The position numbers and the translations under genes were made by a program. Below, piece after piece: positions 1 through 10,094 of a stretch of DNA of 64,000 nt (within the stretch, counting starts at the first letter, position 1; every line of letters starts with the position of its first letter). The notes under the pieces were generated by a model. It ran no database searches, was not told where the DNA came from, and worked only from the letters and a program-made list of their open reading frames with translations. This DNA comes from Paucibacter sediminis (GTDB lineage: Bacteria > Pseudomonadota > Gammaproteobacteria > Burkholderiales > Burkholderiaceae_C): assembly GCF_030254645.1 (NCBI RefSeq), contig NZ_CP116346.1, positions 248,001 through 312,000 on the forward strand, given 5' to 3'.

Positions 1-58
1 CAACATCCCGCTAAGATCCCGCCGCGACCCATGGAGGGCTCGCAGAGGGCCCCTTAGC

Positions 59-598
59 ATGCTGACCGTCAACAAACTCATTCCCCGCGGCCAGGGCCTG
101 GCCCCGGCCCTGCTCAAGCGCGCCACCAGCCTCTCGCTGGACTGGGACCAGCGCCAGAAAAGCCGGCTCGATGCGAGCGACAGCCAGGGCCGCGCCCTGG
201 GCATCTTCCTGCAGCGCGGCACCGTGATGCGCGGTGGCGACGTGCTGGTGGCCGAGGATGGCTCGCTGATCCAGGTGCAGGCCGCACCGCAGGCGCTGCT
301 GCGCGTCAGCAGCTGCGCCGAGCATGGCTCGCCCTTCGACCTGCTGCGCGCGGCCTACCACCTGGGCAACCGGCATGTGCAGCTGGAACTGACGCCCGAG
401 CATCTGCAGCTCGAGCCCGACCATGTGCTGGCGCAGCTGCTGCGTCAGATGCATCTGATCGTCACCGAGGTGCAGGCCGCCTTCGAGCCCGAGGCGGGCG
501 CCTATGCGGAATCACATGCCGGCCATGGGCACGATCACGGGCACGGCCACCAGCACGAGCAGGTCGTGCATGTGCATGGGCCGGGCTGCCGGCATTGA
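59..598 (+). CDS. ureE: Urease accessory protein UreE
   Basis: UreE is the nickel metallochaperone that delivers Ni to the urease apoprotein with UreD, UreF and UreG in the cytoplasm. The 179-aa product opens with the typical N-terminal beta domain (LTVNKLIPRGQG), then the central region with CAEHG and the AAYHLGNRHV stretch that holds a conserved metal-binding His. It ends in a histidine-rich tail (HAGHGHDHGHGHQHEQ) typical of UreE. The ATG at 59 is the first in frame. The gene lies at the window edge, so the rest of the urease cluster must be to the left. On the right it meets argJ tail to tail 9 bp away, so ureF and ureG do not follow it. Confidence 0.95.
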   Translation: MLTVNKLIPRGQGLAPALLKRATSLSLDWDQRQKSRLDASDSQGRALGIFLQRGTVMRGGDVLVAEDGSLIQVQAAPQALLRVSSCAEHGSPFDLLRAAYHLGNRHVQLELTPEHLQLEPDHVLAQLLRQMHLIVTEVQAAFEPEAGAYAESHAGHGHDHGHGHQHEQVVHVHGPGCRH

Positions 599-607
599 TG
601 CACGAAC

Positions 608-1837
608 TCAGCTGCGGTAGTCGGCGTTGATCGACACGTAGTCGTGGCTGAGGTCGCAGGTCCACACCGTGGTGTGGGCCAGGCCGCGGTGCAGCTTCAC
701 GCGCACCGTGATCTCGGCCTGCTTCATGACGCGCTGGCCGTCTTCCTCGCGATAGTCGGGGTGGCGGCCACCCTGGCGCACCACATGCACCTCGTCGAGG
801 AACAGATCGATCAGGGTCTGGTCCAGGTCGGCGATGCCGGCATAGCCCACCGCCGCCAGGATGCGACCCAGGTTGGGGTCGCTGGCGAAGAAGGCCGTCT
901 TGACCAGCGGTGAATGCGCGATCGCGTAGGCGGCCAGCTGGCATTCGGCCTCGTCGCGGCCGCCCTCCACCTGCACCGTGATGAACTTGGTGGCGCCCTC
1001 GCCGTCGCGCACGATCGCCTGGGCAAGCTGCTGCGACACCGCGATCACCGCCTCGCGCAAGACCTGACCCTCGGCGCTGGCCAGGCTCTCGATGCGCGCA
1101 TGGCCGGCCTGCTGAGTGGCGATCAGTACGAAGGAATCGTTGGTCGAGGTGTCGCCGTCGATGGTGATGCGGTTGAAGGAGGCGTCCGCCGCATCGCGCA
1201 CCAGGCTTTGCAGCAGCTCGGGCGCAATGTTCGCGTCGGTGGCCACGAAGCCCAGCATGGTGGCCATGTTCGGACGGATCATGCCGGCGCCCTTGGAGAT
1301 GCCGCTGATGGTGACGGTCTTGCCAGCGATCTGCACCCGGCGCGAGGCCGCCTTGGGCAAGGTGTCGGTGGTCATGATGCCGGCGGCGGCATCGGCCCAG
1401 GCATCGGCCTTCAGCGCCGCCAGCGCGGCCGGCAGGCCGTCGATGATGCGATCCACCGGCAGGGTTTCCATGATCACGCCGGTGGAAAAGGGCAGGATCT
1501 GGCTGGGCTGCACGCCCATCAGCCGGGCCAGCGCGTCGCAACTCTGGCGCGCGCGCTGCAGGCCGTCTTCGCCGGTGCCGGCATTGGCATTGCCGGTGTT
1601 GATGAGGATGGCGCGGATGCCGCCGTGCGAAGCCAGGTGCTCGCGGCAGATCTGCACCGGCGCGGCGCAGAAACGGTTCTTGGTGAACACGCCGGCCACC
1701 GCGGCGCCCTCGTCCAGCGCGATCACGCTCAGATCGCGCCGGTTGGCCTTGCGTATGCCGGCCATCGTCACCCCCAGGCGCACACCGGGCACGGGGAACA
1801 GAGAGGCGGGATCGGGGGCGCTGAGATTGACGGGCAT
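608..1837 (-). CDS. argJ: Bifunctional ornithine acetyltransferase / N-acetylglutamate synthase ArgJ
   Basis: ArgJ moves the acetyl group from N-acetylornithine to glutamate and so recycles acetyl groups in arginine synthesis; bifunctional forms also use acetyl-CoA. The precursor self-cleaves before the nucleophilic Thr, seen here in the [16 protein letters not shown] stretch (Ala-Thr, about residue 187 of the chosen protein). The conserved opening [13 protein letters not shown] and the ending [20 protein letters not shown] are intact. I chose the inner ATG at 1837 (409 aa, [10 protein letters not shown]), because a longer frame from 1879 adds residues unlike the family. The gene stands alone, convergent with ureE. 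argB for the same pathway is far away at 56 kb. Confidence 0.95.
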   Translation of the reverse strand: MPVNLSAPDPASLFPVPGVRLGVTMAGIRKANRRDLSVIALDEGAAVAGVFTKNRFCAAPVQICREHLASHGGIRAILINTGNANAGTGEDGLQRARQSCDALARLMGVQPSQILPFSTGVIMETLPVDRIIDGLPAALAALKADAWADAAAGIMTTDTLPKAASRRVQIAGKTVTISGISKGAGMIRPNMATMLGFVATDANIAPELLQSLVRDAADASFNRITIDGDTSTNDSFVLIATQQAGHARIESLASAEGQVLREAVIAVSQQLAQAIVRDGEGATKFITVQVEGGRDEAECQLAAYAIAHSPLVKTAFFASDPNLGRILAAVGYAGIADLDQTLIDLFLDEVHVVRQGGRHPDYREEDGQRVMKQAEITVRVKLHRGLAHTTVWTCDLSHDYVSINADYRS

Positions 1838-1890
1838 GGGCTGGCTCTGACAGAAGGGAATGGCGCGAATTGTAGGCACCCCCGAATGAC

Positions 1891-1914
1891 AAAGGGCTTC
1901 CGAAAAAGCCCTTT
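1891..1914 (-). terminator. Hairpin terminator after the PEP-CTERM gene
   Basis: AAAGGGCTT and AAGCCCTTT form a perfect 9-bp stem with a 6-nt loop. It lies 29 bp beyond the stop codon of the PEP-CTERM gene and upstream of the argJ start. The T-run is short in either direction, so it may end transcription weakly. Confidence 0.6.
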
Positions 1915-1942
1915 TCCTGCCTGCGCCCTGCGGGCCCTGGGC

Positions 1943-2596
1943 TCAGCGCCCCTGGCGGCGGCGCGCCATGAAGCCCACCGCCATCAGGCCGGTGGCCATC
2001 AGCAGATAGCTGCCGGGCTCGGGCACGCTGGAGACCGTCACCAGGTCCTGGTAGGTCGGGTTGGACAGGCGCGTCAGCGTGTACTTGGCGTCGCCCTGGT
2101 AGCCTTGGGCGTCCGACAGGTACTTGTTCGCCAGCGAGGCCAGTGCCGAGTCGTCGGCCGTGCTGCCGGTGCTGGTCCAGCCGAACTGGAAGGTGCCGGC
2201 GTTCACATCCAGCGCGGCCGTCTTTTCATGCGTGATCTCCCAGATGGCCGTCTGGAAGGCGGCCTTCTGGAAGTCGCTGCTGACGCTGCCGTAGTTGCTG
2301 GAGAACAGGCCTTGCAGCAGCACGCCGGTCGCGCCGCCGAAGCTGGAGGCGGTGTAGATCTGGCTGCCCAGGGCGGACGGGGCATGCGTCTGCGCCAGTT
2401 CGATGCAGAAGGCGGCAAAACTCTGGCCGCCCGCGGTGTACTGCATCGCGCCGGACAGGAATTCATCGGTCAGCGTGGTGCTCAGCTCCACACCGCTGGT
2501 GGAGACATATTCGATGCTCACATTGCCTAGGGCCTGCGCCCCGGCGGCGCCGGCCAGGGCCAGCGTGGCGATCAAAGTCTTGCTGTAGGCGTTCAT
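1943..2596 (-). CDS. PEP-CTERM sorting domain protein
   Basis: The 217-aa exported protein starts with a signal peptide (charged start, then LIATLALAGAAGAQALG) and ends with the PEP-CTERM signature. That signature is VPEP at about residue 190, a hydrophobic helix (LLMATGLMAVGF) and a basic tail ARRRQGR. In organisms with exosortase, this tail directs processing at the membrane and display on or release from the cell surface. The body contains FCIEL and AIWEITHE segments that recur in PEP-CTERM proteins without a known activity. A second PEP-CTERM gene lies 36 bp upstream in the same direction, so the two may be co-transcribed. No exosortase gene is in the window. Confidence 0.85.
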   Translation of the reverse strand: MNAYSKTLIATLALAGAAGAQALGNVSIEYVSTSGVELSTTLTDEFLSGAMQYTAGGQSFAAFCIELAQTHAPSALGSQIYTASSFGGATGVLLQGLFSSNYGSVSSDFQKAAFQTAIWEITHEKTAALDVNAGTFQFGWTSTGSTADDSALASLANKYLSDAQGYQGDAKYTLTRLSNPTYQDLVTVSSVPEPGSYLLMATGLMAVGFMARRRQGR

Positions 2597-2632
2597 CTCG
2601 TCGGTACCTTGTTGTCGGGGCGAGGACAGGGA

Positions 2633-3193
2633 TCAGCGCGCCGCGCGCTTGCGGCCAAACACGGCCACACCGGCCAGCGCCAGCGCGACCAGCGCCAGGC
2701 TCTGCGGCTCAGGCACCGCATTGGCCGTGACGGTGTAGGAGCCCGCCACCTTGTCGTTGCGATCCAGGCCGTTGACGGTCAGCGTCCAATGCCCGGCGCT
2801 CAGGAACACGCGGCTGAGCGCGATGGTGTCGTCGAAGAAGGTCACCGGAATCGTCTTGCCCTTGGCATTCGTCTCGGTCCCCGCGACGATCTGCCAGCCG
2901 GAGCTGATGAAGGCGGTGGCGTCGGGCGTGCTGTCGAACACGAAGGATTGCGCGCCCTTGCTGAGCACCACCGACTGGATGGTGACGTCATTGGCGTCCT
3001 TGCTGCGGGTCAGCAGGCTGAGGTCGAACAGGCCGTCGGCATCGACATTGAAGGGGTGCGACTCGCTGAACGCCCCGCCATTGAGCAGATTGCCGTGCAG
3101 GACGCCGCTGTTGAAGCTGACCGGCGCGGCAAGCGCCGAGCCAGCGGCCAGAGCCAAGCAGGTGGAAATTGCCGCAAGTTTGATCTTCTTCAT
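2633..3193 (-). CDS. PEP-CTERM protein, possibly FxDxF-like
   Basis: The 186-aa exported protein has an N-terminal signal (MKKIKLAAISTCLALAAGSALAAP) and a C-terminal VPEP, hydrophobic helix and basic tail (FGRKRAAR). The segment FSESHPFNVDADGLFDLSLL resembles the FxDxF(x)F region of a known PEP-CTERM subfamily, although the spacing is not exact. The body looks like a beta-sandwich (WQIVAG, HWTLTVNG, GSYTVTANA). It is upstream of the other PEP-CTERM gene and probably shares a transcript with it. The function of the mature domain is unknown. Confidence 0.8.
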   Translation of the reverse strand: MKKIKLAAISTCLALAAGSALAAPVSFNSGVLHGNLLNGGAFSESHPFNVDADGLFDLSLLTRSKDANDVTIQSVVLSKGAQSFVFDSTPDATAFISSGWQIVAGTETNAKGKTIPVTFFDDTIALSRVFLSAGHWTLTVNGLDRNDKVAGSYTVTANAVPEPQSLALVALALAGVAVFGRKRAAR

Positions 3194-3368
3194 AAGCGTG
3201 GATGTCTTGTTGGGTCTGGATGCACCGGCACGGTGCCTACCTCCCGCACCGTGGACTTCACTTTAGGGGGGTACCCGGGTTCTGGGCACCCCCCACCCAT
3301 GTGGGCGGCGCTTGAAATTCGCGCAATAGCGCACAGTCCCCCGCAAGCCGGGGGGATGCCCGCACATG

Positions 3369-3392
3369 AAAAAGGGCCGCGGAAGCGGCCCT
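3369..3392 (-). terminator. Rho-independent terminator of secA
   Basis: AGGGCCGC, loop GGAA, GCGGCCCT form a perfect 8-bp GC-rich stem. On the minus strand five T residues follow at once. It begins 20 bp beyond the secA stop codon, which is the expected place. Confidence 0.9.
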
Positions 3393-3412
3393 GCTGCGGG
3401 AACTCCAGCGGC

Positions 3413-6148
<2,736 letters not shown>

Positions 6149-6418
6149 GCAGCGTAGTGGTTCGGTAGCGTGCGCCCCGGCGCAAGCCTGGACGCTAAAG
6201 ATGTTCGGCGGCGCCAGGCGCACCGGAATGCGGTCGCGCTCAGGCCGTGGCGGGTTTGTTTATTGGTTTGGAAATTTCTGACGCCGGAACAAACTGGGGG
6301 CGCCCCCGCGCAAATGCAAGCGCGCGCCCGGCAGCTTCTCGCTCCAGAAAAACCCGCGGAGTTTAGCATCCGGCCCCCTGTGCCCTCGCCGCGCCGGCCC
6401 CGGGACTACACTGAGGCC

Positions 6419-6760
6419 ATGCGTTCCCGCTCGCCCCGCTACCTGGCCCAGCCCAAGGGCCCCTCCGTGCCCGAGCCCCTGACCATCGCCACGGCGCTGA
6501 GCCAGCATAGCGGGCTGGCGCGGCTGGGCCTGCTGATGCAGGAATCGAACCGGCGCATGGCCGTGGTGCGCGTGGCCCTGCCGGGCGCGCTGGCGCGCTT
6601 CGTGTTCGCGGGGCCGCTGGATGAGGAAGGTTGGACCATGCTGGCGGCCAATGCCGCGGTGGCCGCCAAGCTGCGTCAGCTGCAGCCCCGGCTGGAGCTG
6701 CTGCTGCAGGAACAGGGCCTGATGCAGGGCAAGCTACGCATCAAGGTGCAGCAGCATTAG
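6419..6760 (+). CDS. DUF721 / DciA-family protein
   Basis: The 113-aa product has the DUF721 pattern: LARLGLLMQESNRRMAVVRVALPGALARFVFAGPLDEEGWTML, then helices with QLQPRLELLLQEQG. DciA-type DUF721 proteins assist loading of the replicative helicase DnaB in bacteria without DnaC, and they often neighbour secA, as here. The ATG at 6419 gives the normal family length; longer forms would run back into the secA leader. It is the last chromosomal gene before the tRNA-derived repeat remnant at 6791, only 30 bp past its stop. Confidence 0.75.
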   Translation: MRSRSPRYLAQPKGPSVPEPLTIATALSQHSGLARLGLLMQESNRRMAVVRVALPGALARFVFAGPLDEEGWTMLAANAAVAAKLRQLQPRLELLLQEQGLMQGKLRIKVQQH

Positions 6761-6790
6761 ATGGGGCTTGAAGCGCCTGATTCAGCGAGA

Positions 6791-6812
6791 TGGTGCGGCT
6801 ATCGGATTCGAA
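6791..6812. repeat. Decayed tRNA-Thr 3'-end repeat (left attachment remnant)
   Basis: The 22 bp match the first 23 bp of the tRNA-derived repeat at 38322 and 12828, apart from one missing C (tggtgcggct instead of tggtgccggct). The match ends abruptly after cgaa. This fits an old attachment scar marking the chromosomal side of the first element. Confidence 0.75.
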
Positions 6813-6945
6813 AAGTCGTGATAACCAATTGAATTCATTCACAGACAACAGGAACATTCGGAATTCGTGCCCCCCAGTTGTTCCCCCATCACCAAGTAGC
6901 TAACAGCAGGCCCGTTCTAGCCGGTACGCAAAGCAACGGAACAAA

Positions 6946-7551
6946 CTAAACGGGCCACTGGCAAGTCTTGCCGGTATGCAGTTGCTTCTGAAGCTCAGCT
7001 TGCAAGCGGTCGTTGCCGCGATTGGCAATTTCGCTCATTCGAATCTCTATATCCCGAATCTCGCGCGACGAAGCACAGCGCTTTGCAGCAGGTTGATAAG
7101 CCGGCCCTCCGCCCTCGGTGTCCTGGATCGCCGTGACGATGCCATTCTTTGTGTAGACATAGAGGGTTCGGCCGTTACGGTAGTAAATCAACTGATCCTG
7201 CTGCTGCGCACCGTACTGGGCCGCATTCACACGATCCGGCAGCCCAAGCGCCCCTTCTAACTCAGCCCGCGTCATGGAAACCATGGGGCGGCCGGTGGCT
7301 ATTGCCTCCCTGACCATCCGGCGGCGGTCTAGTTCCGCTCCTTGAGCCCTGTAGTCAATTGGTGATCCGTCTGCTGAGGGCGTGGGGGATGGTTTGATGT
7401 CCAACTGCTGCTGGGCACTTCCTTGGGGGCAAGGGGACTGTTGGAAACTAGTGCTGCCATCTGGCAGTTTGCACTTGTACTGAGCCGCCGCCGTGCTTAC
7501 GACGGCGCAGAGTGCAAACAAGGCACCCAACTGGCGCACGCTATCTCGCAT
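6946..7551 (-). CDS. Exported DUF4124-type protein
   Basis: The 201-aa product has a likely signal peptide (MRDSVRQLGALFALCAVVSTAAAQ) followed by YKCKLPDGSTSFQQSPCPQG. That is the DUF4124 pattern, a short periplasmic domain with paired cysteines. The rest is a helical region ending RLQAELQKQLHTGKTCQWPV. The start at 7551 is chosen because it places the signal peptide first; an upstream ATG at 7656 would bury it. The function is unknown. It lies inside the first element, beside the retron-like genes and on the same strand, but is separated from them by about 360 bp, so it may be unrelated cargo. Confidence 0.7.
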   Translation of the reverse strand: MRDSVRQLGALFALCAVVSTAAAQYKCKLPDGSTSFQQSPCPQGSAQQQLDIKPSPTPSADGSPIDYRAQGAELDRRRMVREAIATGRPMVSMTRAELEGALGLPDRVNAAQYGAQQQDQLIYYRNGRTLYVYTKNGIVTAIQDTEGGGPAYQPAAKRCASSREIRDIEIRMSEIANRGNDRLQAELQKQLHTGKTCQWPV

Positions 7552-7909
7552 ATGGGAATATCTCAAGGCTCGGGTGGGCTGGCGGATAGTGTGCACAACG
7601 CCCGGTGGCAGATACCTCCGAAAGGGCGATTCAAGTTTCAGGAAGCAGAAACGCATGGCAGAAGGGCTGTTTCGCCCCCGTATTCAGCCGAGAGCCCCTG
7701 GGGCCCCCTTGGGCACAGGCGCAAGGCATGCGCGGCCCGGACTGGCGTGTGGCATTGCGCCGAAGCTGACAGATTCGGCGCCATCACGCACGTTGACAGG
7801 CTCAGCGTTAAACTCGCTTGAAACTTGCCGTGCGATTTAGCTCAAAATAGTATCGAGCCCGCATGCACGGCATTGTTAATTCAGCATGCCCCGCTTGACA
7901 TTTTGCCTA
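7552..7909. other. Gap without a recognised gene
   Basis: These 358 bp separate the cold-shock-domain gene from the DUF4124 gene. No convincing coding region or terminator is visible. Just after the cold-shock stop, repeated GCATGC motifs and a short GGCAT/ATGCC inverted repeat (about 7869-7891) could form a weak hairpin, without a T-run. Confidence 0.4.
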
Positions 7910-8128
7910 TTAACCGATTCGCTCAATTTCAAATGCTCGCGGACCTTTATTCTCTTCCTGCAATATAAAGCTAACTTGCGCCCCATCGAAAAGCATCTCC
8001 TCACCCGACGCATCGCTTCGATAGAAGAAAACGTCCTTGCCCTTCAATCGTCGGATAAATCCATAGCCTTTAAGCGGGTAGTAGCAGCGAATCACGCCAA
8101 CGCTTCGTCCGGTCAAAACTTCAGCCAT
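7910..8128 (-). CDS. Cold-shock-domain protein of the retron-like module
   Basis: The 72-aa protein follows the CspA pattern from end to end: GVIRCYYPLKGYGFIRR (RNP1-like KGYGFI), then KDVFFYRSDA (RNP2-like DVFF), a loop, and GAQVSFILQEENKGPRAFEIERI. Such domains bind single-stranded RNA or DNA. The start overlaps the end of the reverse transcriptase gene by 8 bp, so the two are translated together. It may bind the RT product or its template RNA. As I recall, cold-shock proteins are known partners of one retron group, but I could not check this. The N-terminus is divergent from chromosomal Csp proteins. Confidence 0.8.
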   Translation of the reverse strand: MAEVLTGRSVGVIRCYYPLKGYGFIRRLKGKDVFFYRSDASGEEMLFDGAQVSFILQEENKGPRAFEIERIG

Positions 8129-9281
8129 ATATCGCTTCCTCCTTCTTCATCGTCGGAGCGTGGCGACTTAGCCGATGATGAAGCTCACGGGCGAGGCCTG
8201 TATCAGTTCGGCCCACAATATTAACCCTATAGCGGGCTTGGAAAAATCGATGAATATACGATGCGGAGTCCCTGCCACGAACCGGAACTTTGCAGATTGA
8301 AGCCACCAACTTGCAGGTTTTCTTTATTTCTACAGGCGAGTAATGTGGCGTCGTCAATTTTAGAGCGCTTCTGTATCGACCGGCTTCTGGATGACTTAGC
8401 TGGGCAAGCATCGCGACTCGACCAGAGGTTCGATTGTGCAATTCATGATATTCAGAGCTTGTGCGATCAAATCGACACTCTTGAATACACTGCCGAACTT
8501 CCTTTCTGATTTTATCGCGCTCTTCCCGCCTTACTCGTGGCTCGCCTCTATTTAGCCACAGCCCTGTAACCTCCATGAGGTCAGCAGCGTTGCTTTTCGA
8601 CGCAATCTTTGTTTTGGGTCGCTTTAGCGTAAAGCCCCGACTCTTCAGCATCTCGGCGACTTGGATTACCAGTGATTCCACGCGTTTCTGAGCCAAAGGC
8701 CTTGGCGATGAAATGGAAATGTCGTCAATCAGACGGCTATAAGTCAGCCCTTCATTTCGCAGGTTAGAAACCAAACGATGCTCGATGTCGTGCAAAGCCA
8801 AATTAGCGATATACGAACTCGTACAGGCGCCTTGTGGCACTTGCCCGTCTTTTGTGCAGAGGTCAGCAAGCAGACTTGCAACGCCATCTGGGAAGTGAAA
8901 GAAATTCTTGAAGATGCTAAAAACGGCCGTCCGCTTTATTGACGGAAAGTAGTTCTTTACATCGACCGCAACAATTACGTGCGCCCGAGCATGAGACTTC
9001 GCATTCTGAACGTAGTCTCGCTCAGGAATGCTGCCATATAAATAGCTAGGGAAGTCAACTCGCGTAAGAATCTGGCGATTAATACGCCGCTGCACAATCT
9101 TTAGTTCTTCCGTTGGTCCTGAGACAGACCTGAACCCACCATCGCGCTTCTCAATCTCGAAGTCACGATAATGTCCGGATACCGAACCCGCTATTGTTCG
9201 CAGCTGCTGCGAAGACAAGTCAAGTGCACGGGCTAACGCATCGACTGATGCAATCGGCTTGCCTTTGAAGACTGGTCGCAT
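8121..9281 (-). CDS. Retron-like reverse transcriptase with L-I-D-D active site
   Basis: The 386-aa protein has the retron/group II-type RT motifs in order: FRSVSGPTEELKIVQRRI (motif 1 region), VAVDVKNYFPSI with catalytic Asp about 107, VPQGACTSSYIANL (149-162), YSRLIDDISIS (181-191) and the VTGLWLN region near 238. Retron RTs usually read Y-A-D-D at the fourth box; this one reads L-I-D-D, keeping both aspartates. A basic C-terminal region (residues 245-386) would bind template RNA. The gene sits between a 63-aa ORF upstream and a cold-shock gene downstream, with structured non-coding DNA ahead. That layout suggests a retron (RT, effector, msr-msd RNA), but the RNA is not proven. Confidence 0.85.
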   Translation of the reverse strand: MRPVFKGKPIASVDALARALDLSSQQLRTIAGSVSGHYRDFEIEKRDGGFRSVSGPTEELKIVQRRINRQILTRVDFPSYLYGSIPERDYVQNAKSHARAHVIVAVDVKNYFPSIKRTAVFSIFKNFFHFPDGVASLLADLCTKDGQVPQGACTSSYIANLALHDIEHRLVSNLRNEGLTYSRLIDDISISSPRPLAQKRVESLVIQVAEMLKSRGFTLKRPKTKIASKSNAADLMEVTGLWLNRGEPRVRREERDKIRKEVRQCIQECRFDRTSSEYHELHNRTSGRVAMLAQLSHPEAGRYRSALKLTTPHYSPVEIKKTCKLVASICKVPVRGRDSASYIHRFFQARYRVNIVGRTDTGLARELHHRLSRHAPTMKKEEAIYG

Positions 9282-9301
9282 GGAAAGGGACAGACACCTA
9301 C

Positions 9302-9493
9302 TTAGCCAAACAGATTACTCTGTTCAAACAAAGATTTGAGAAATTCAATCAGCCGCAAGGCGGTGTTGATATTTCCGAACAAACGAAGAGCCATGCCGAT
9401 AACCGAACCCCATTCAAGCTGGATTTGGTTATTCTTTTTAGCGATGTTTCCACCGCAATTCGACGAACTTGGCTTTTTGGACTTACGTACCAT
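9302..9493 (-). CDS. 63-aa protein upstream of the reverse transcriptase
   Basis: The start ATG at 9493 has a strong ribosome binding site (AAGGAG, 7 bp upstream). The product begins with a basic, Ser-rich stretch (MVRKSKKPSSSNCGGNIAKKNNQ) and ends in an amphipathic or weakly hydrophobic helix (VIGMALRLFGNINTALRLIEFLKSLFEQ). It stops 20 bp before the RT start, in the same direction, so it is probably the first gene of the module. I do not recognise the family. Its size and helix would suit a membrane-acting toxin or an RT partner, but that is inference. GC content is lower than in chromosomal neighbours. Confidence 0.6.
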   Translation of the reverse strand: MVRKSKKPSSSNCGGNIAKKNNQIQLEWGSVIGMALRLFGNINTALRLIEFLKSLFEQSNLFG

Positions 9494-9540
9494 AGCGATC
9501 TCCTTAAAAGTCTGGGTGGCCACACAACCCTTTGTGTGAC

Positions 9541-9840
9541 TCGCTCAACTTCGGAGACCGGCCGGAAATAACAACTCTTCGTGCTCAGGTGTCTGCACAT
9601 TCGCTCAACAACGGTGTATGTCCTTTCAGGTGTTGTCGCCGCTCTCGTTCAGAGTCGGCCGCACCATGGGGACATCCGGGTCTAGCCCTGACAAGCAAGG
9701 CGCCTCTTTCGAGGCATAGACTTTCCAGCCCAAGTTCGCAAATTTTCAAAGAACAGCATGTCAGGCCTTCACCTGATGACGCATTAAAGCGCACCTACAT
9801 GCTAACTCAGCGATCCATGCTCACCACCCCTCTAAAGGGG
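9541..9840 (-). ncRNA. Candidate structured RNA region (possible msr-msd) ahead of the retron-like genes
   Basis: Between the RepA-like gene and the 63-aa ORF lie about 600 bp with no credible gene. On the minus strand several compact hairpins follow one another: CCCCT/AGGGG (9827-9840), TCAGG/CCTGA around 9761-9775, GCCTC-GAAA-GAGGC (9702-9715), CTCT/AGAG near 9645, and CACACAA/TTGTGTG just before the ribosome binding site of the small ORF. GTTGAGCGA occurs twice. Retron RNAs sit just upstream of the RT operon, so the position is right. However, I could not find a convincing long a1/a2 pairing or fix the ends. Confidence 0.3.
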
Positions 9841-10013
9841 GATAAACGATGCTGGCCGGGCTGCGTCACCGGCTTAGGCCGAATCGTGCAAGTGGGGTCA
9901 ATCGGACAGTCTGACTGCTCTGCCCCAAAGAACGCGGCGCCACCTTGATAGCGTCTGGAGCGTTGGGACTGGGCCGCGTAACCCGATCCATGCGCGTGGC
10001 GTAGTCCCCGCAC

Positions 10014-10046
10014 CCCTAGGACACTACCTTACGCAGTGTCCTAGGG
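10014..10046. repeat. 12-bp perfect inverted repeat downstream of the RepA-like gene
   Basis: ccctaggacact and agtgtcctaggg flank a 9-nt loop, about 50 bp past the stop of the RepA-like ATPase gene. There is no T-run on either strand, so a simple terminator is unlikely. A replication or protein-binding site is possible. Confidence 0.6.
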
Positions 10047-10094
10047 CGTGCTGAGGCGCCTGTGTAAGGCTACTCGTTTGTGACCCTACGCAGC

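Noticed and set aside
462-1892. Long open frame in a second minus-strand frame over argJ
   Set aside because: It is Arg/Pro/Gly-rich frame-shifted argJ translation without motifs.
7910-9493. Assignment of the RT module to a named retron type
   Set aside because: The cold-shock partner points to a known group from memory, but without a tree or an identified msr-msd the type cannot be claimed.
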